Source: Anaeromyces robustus
Lineage: Eukaryota; Neocallimastigomycota; Neocallimastigomycetes; Neocallimastigales; Neocallimastigaceae
NCBI GenBank assembly: GCA_002104895.1
Contig: MCFG01000027.1
Location: 107,501-171,500 of the forward strand
Direction: 5' to 3'
Length of the DNA stretch: 64,000 nt
In this document: positions 60,371-64,000 of the stretch, in pieces
Position numbering within the stretch: the stretch's first letter is position 1
How the letters are laid out: every line of letters begins with the position of its first letter
Translations under genes and position numbers: made by a program
Notes under the pieces: model-generated
What the model saw: the letters and a program-made list of their open reading frames with translations, nothing else
Database searches by the model: none
Told to the model about the DNA's origin: nothing

Positions 60371-61159
60371 ATAACACTTTATTAATACATTTTATTTATA
60401 TTCTTATAACAATAATTATTAATATTTCTAATTCTAACCTTTAATAAATTTAATACTTCAATATAATTATAATAATAAATATTTATAATAATAAATATAT
60501 AAATAATTATAATTAAATAATACTATCCACTCTTTTCCCTTTTTCCCTTATCCTTTCCCTCCAACTTAAAAACCCTGGACAAATACAGAAAATAAATATT
60601 CTGTATATTATTAAAATAAAATAAAATAAATAAAATAATAAAAATTAATTATAAAATAAATGAATTATTTATAAAATGTATAATACAGAAGTTAAATGTA
60701 TTTCTGTATAAAAGTATAATATTTATTTTTAATTTTTATTTAAAACACTAAATAGATTAATAAAATAATTAATAATTAGAATAGAAAATATTAATAAATA
60801 ATAATAACAATAATAATTAATATTAAAATAAATCTTAGAAAATAATGTTTAGAATAGAGAATTATATTATAAAATAAATAATAATAATTAGATTAATTAA
60901 ATAAATAATAATAATAATAATAGTCGAAAGACTATAATAATAAAATTCATGTATTATAAAAGGAGGATAGTTTTTCTTTCTTTTATAAAACGATCAATAA
61001 TTTGTATTTAAAAATAAGAATAATAAAAATAAAAGAAGAGTTAAACAAAAGATTATTTTATTTTTAATTTTATTGATTCATTAGTAATAATTATTTAGTA
61101 TATAAGTTAATTATATTTATTGTTTATGAATATACATGTTTCCTGCATCAGATTGATGT

Positions 61160-62110
61160 AATAATTCTATTAAGAACTATCTCTAAATAGAATTATTTTC
61201 TATAACTTAATAAATTGTTCTATTAAGTTTAATTTTAAAAATAAAAATTTATACTTATCTTGAGTCGAGTTTATTATAAAATAACTATAGTGAGAATGTT
61301 ATATAGAAGTATTAAAAATTTTATTATTTGAATGTAATTTTATGATTAAATAGTTTTATTAATTTTATTTCTAAATTATTATTATTATTATTATTATAAT
61401 TATTTTATAATAATAACTCTTGATTTCTTAAAAAGAATTCAAGAGCCTTATTTATAATAATTTTTTAAAATAAGGTTAAATAAGAAAAGTTTTCTAATCT
61501 TAACAATTATTTTATCTAGAAAAAGATTAGAGAAAAAACTAGATAAATTTTCGACCAATATTCTATTCATATTGGTCATCGTATATATTAAGTAAAACCA
61601 CATACTTAATAAAGTATTCTGGATAAACCTTAATATACCGATTTCCTATATTTGATTTAGATCATGGAAATACACGGAAAATTAAACAAATAAAATATGA
61701 TCTAAATCGATACTAAATTAATAAATATTATTTAAAATAAAATACAGAAAAATTCTCATTAAATACATAATGTAAATAATTAAGACAAATTATTACAAAA
61801 AATATAATTATTAAATGTATAATTAGATAAATAATAAATAAACTAAATGTATAAATAATAATTAATTAAATAAATTTCTATTATAAAATAAATAAACATA
61901 TAAATATAAATTAAATAATTTTATATATTAATTGAATGTATTGATTAATATTTAAATATATTTATAATTATTAAGAATAATTATAAAGATTAAGAAATAT
62001 AATTATTAACAAATAATTAGTATTTCTTACAATTGATAAATAATTAAATTAATAAATAATAATTAATTATAATGATTGATTTTTAGGTTAAATCAAAAAT
62101 AACCTAAAAT
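61160..62110. other. Series of perfect inverted repeats (hairpins and one pseudoknot-like pair)
   Basis: Exact arm pairs: 61160-61171/61186-61197 (12 bp), 61204-61212/61221-61229, 61417-61429/61433-61445 (12 of 13), 61446-61453/61468-61475, 61553-61561/61569-61577, 61587-61594/61603-61610, 61654-61665/61697-61708 (12 bp), 62081-62090/62100-62109. Two interleaved helices (61494-61501 with 61523-61530; 61511-61519 with 61539-61547) have H-type pseudoknot order. AT-rich DNA yields some by chance, but several arms contain G and C. Confidence 0.5.
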
Positions 62111-63615
62111 TCATTAAAGATCAATTTAACAAGTTACCAAAAATTTACAACCAAATTAACTTAACTTCTTCTAGAAAGATATAATAAAATTTAATTTATC
62201 AAATTAAATTAATAAATATTATTAAATAAAATTCATTACTTCGAGAAATTACTTTTAATATTAATAAAAATAATAAATTACACTTTAAAAGTAAACAGAA
62301 CACAAAATGAATACTTTAGACAATGTTTTTAATACTTTTATTAAAATGAAATAAATATTATTATTAATAATTATTATAAAATTATAAATTAAAACACTTT
62401 AATAATATAACATGACTTTAAAATAATTCTTAATTATTCTTTATAATATAATAATAATTCTAAATTAAAAATAACAATTAATTTTATTAAAAATTAATAA
62501 ACAAATTTATTTATTTTATTATTCTAAATACTTCTTTTATTAATACTTTAATTATTTTCTACATTCTAAATAATTCTTTTATTAATATTTTATATTTATT
62601 ATTTTATTCTATTTGTTTATTTTATTAATTATTTTATTGTAAATAATTATTCTTTTATTTCTTTTATTGTAAATAGTTTAATTTTCAAGAAAAATATAAA
62701 TAACTGTAAATATTTCCTGTAAATTTTCTCTTCGCTAATTACAATATAGAATTAGTCATAATAAAATCTTAAAACATAGTTTAGTTTTAAAATAATAGTT
62801 TAATAATTTTTAAATAATAAAAATTATAATAAAATTCAAGATTTATAAATAATTATTAGAATAGTTATATTCTTAATTTTAATTAACTTTTAAAATTTAT
62901 TTTAATAAATAAAATTAATAAAACAATTTAATAATAAAACAATTTTTATTGTGTTTTTTTAATAAAACAATTTTTGGGTAAACGAATAATTTAGACAATT
63001 ATTCAGAAAGAACATAAATATTATCACTTTTCTTAGTTATAAGAAATTAAGATAATATTTTACATATGTTTCACTGATTATGATAAAGGATGAAATTTAA
63101 AAATTAATTTAATTAGAAATTATTAATTTATAATTATAATAATTTAAAAATATTAATATTTAATAATATAAGAAATAAAATTAAAAATCGTAGATTAAAA
63201 ATAAATTATAAAAATAAAATTAGTAAATATTATTTAAAAATAAAAATAAACACTTTTAAAATTAAAATTATATAGTTATTTTTAAAAATAAAATATTTAA
63301 AATAATATTAGTTAAAAGAATAAAACATTTAAATAGTAACAAACATGAGAATATTACTTATTTTATTATCATCAAAAATATAAAAATTATTATAGTTAGA
63401 TAGTTAAATAAATAGTTAAAAACAAGATAAAAATATAAAAACATGTAAAATTTCTTTAATTGATCAATAACTTATAAACTTATAATAATTAATAAATTTA
63501 TTAAGTTCAAACAAATATTTCTTAAAATTTATAAAAATATTTTAATAATAAAATTATTATAAAATAAAGAACTGAAATTATAAACTTATATCAAGTTTAA
63601 ATGTTCTTAATTTTG

Positions 63616-63775
63616 TGTTAATAAAACATATTTAAAACTGTTTCTAATAAAACTTTTCTTTAGAAATTAACTACTCTTCATTTTTAGAGTTTATTGATAA
63701 GTTTATTATCACCTCTAGAATTTGATTCTAAATTAAGATAATAATCAACGCTTATCAGTTATGAGTTTCGTTACA
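63616..63775 (+). repeat. LTR-like end fragment with nested three-tier stem
   Basis: TTAATAAAACATATTTAAA near 63617 resembles the reverse complement of family A LTR sequence, and the fragment ends TTTCGTTACA at 63775. Just before the end, helices nest: 63695-63701 with 63751-63757, 63703-63710 with 63737-63744, and 63716-63721 with 63725-63730. Sequence after 63776 (AAGTAGTATCCAAGAG) resembles the short repeats of the element leaders. Confidence 0.4.
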
Positions 63776-64000
63776 TCTACGATCAAAACTAAAGAAGTAG
63801 TATCCAAGAGATAGATGTCGCGAATATTAGTGGATTTAAAATTGAAATTCACTAATAGATCAATTACATTTAAATTTCGTTATTGACTAAATCACTTAAA
63901 ATTCGATTTTCAATAAAATAAACAAATATTAAAAAGTATTTAAATTGATATTGTAAAGGGTTTGGACAAATTAAATAAATATTAATCAACTTAATTTAAC
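63776..64000. other. Leader-like element fragment at window edge
   Basis: It begins TCTACGATCAAAACTAAAG and GTAGTATCC, like the leader repeats at 50310-50340. An inverted repeat ATTAGTG ... CACTAAT follows at about 63819-63857. It continues beyond the window. Confidence 0.35.

Larger units (their letters stand above)
58754..63615. other. ORF-free 4.9-kb tract with dense inverted repeats, probably old LTR remnants
   Basis: No gene is seen. The long homopolymers typical of the first 42 kb are absent. It holds an LTR-like end with a B-box-like site at 59830-59915, a ~63-bp duplication at about 60241-60365, ATACAGAA/TTCTGTAT hairpins at 60583-60606 and 60683-60709, and a series of hairpins at 61160-62110. 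The TACAGAA motif and TTACA ends suggest several decayed LTRs. Confidence 0.5.

Noticed and set aside
58754-63615. Mitochondrial DNA insertion, suggested by AT-rich hairpin-dense sequence
   Set aside because: No mitochondrial gene or rRNA is recognisable, and the suspected host group lacks a mitochondrial genome; LTR-like motifs explain parts of it better.

Overview
The window is extremely AT-rich eukaryotic DNA. Compact genes sit in very AT-rich intergenic sequence full of poly(A)/poly(T) runs, (AAAT)n, (TAA)n and (AAAAT)n arrays. Several genes have small spliceosomal introns with GTAAGT-like donors. The gene set is fungal in flavour: two HbrB/Bit61-type TORC2 subunits, an RNPS1-like splicing factor, a remnant with a chitin-binding (CBM18-like) cysteine pattern, and many ankyrin-type sequences. 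Two genes look bacterial (a MATE transporter and a FrnE-type DsbA oxidoreductase). Together this suggests an anaerobic gut fungus (Neocallimastigomycota). That assignment is inference from composition and gene content, not from a database match.

Layout, 0-31 kb: a Ser-rich/charged protein of unknown function (1.5-2.7 kb, minus); decayed CBM18-like and ankyrin remnants (3.2-4.9 kb); a near gene-free AT tract; a membrane-anchored class I sirtuin with one intron (9.2-10.7 kb, plus); a MATE-like transporter (13.0-14.4 kb, plus); a small unrecognised gene with a frame shift or intron (16.4-16.9 kb); decayed coding remnants; a bacterial-type MATE transporter with a eukaryote-style low-complexity tail (19.85-21.45 kb, minus); an intact ankyrin protein (25.6-26.6 kb, plus) followed by a ~78-bp minisatellite; and an eight-exon calcineurin-like phosphoesterase (28.25-30.57 kb, minus), which can only be seen by splicing.

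Layout, 31-42 kb: an RNPS1-like RS-RRM-RS protein in three exons (31.85-34.08 kb, plus), whose second intron holds about 280 bp of pure (AAAAT)n; two tandem HbrB-domain genes (35.9-36.8 and 37.86-38.93 kb, plus), probably both TORC2 accessory subunits; and a FrnE-like DsbA oxidoreductase (41.09-41.81 kb, minus) whose stop codon lies in a perfect 19-bp inverted repeat.

Layout, 42-64 kb: a graveyard of Ty3/gypsy LTR elements. It holds an RT/RNase H/integrase fragment, the 3' end of an oppositely oriented element whose LTR is split by a solo LTR with a 5-bp target duplication, two tandem copies of a young gag-protease-only (non-autonomous) element sharing one LTR, and an older related element. 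The LTRs carry a tRNA-like block with pol III A- and B-box-like motifs just inside one edge, plus repeated TTCTGTATTT motifs. The elements share a relatively GC-rich leader. The last 5 kb lacks ORFs, is nearly free of long homopolymers, and contains a dense series of inverted repeats, some next to LTR-like ends.
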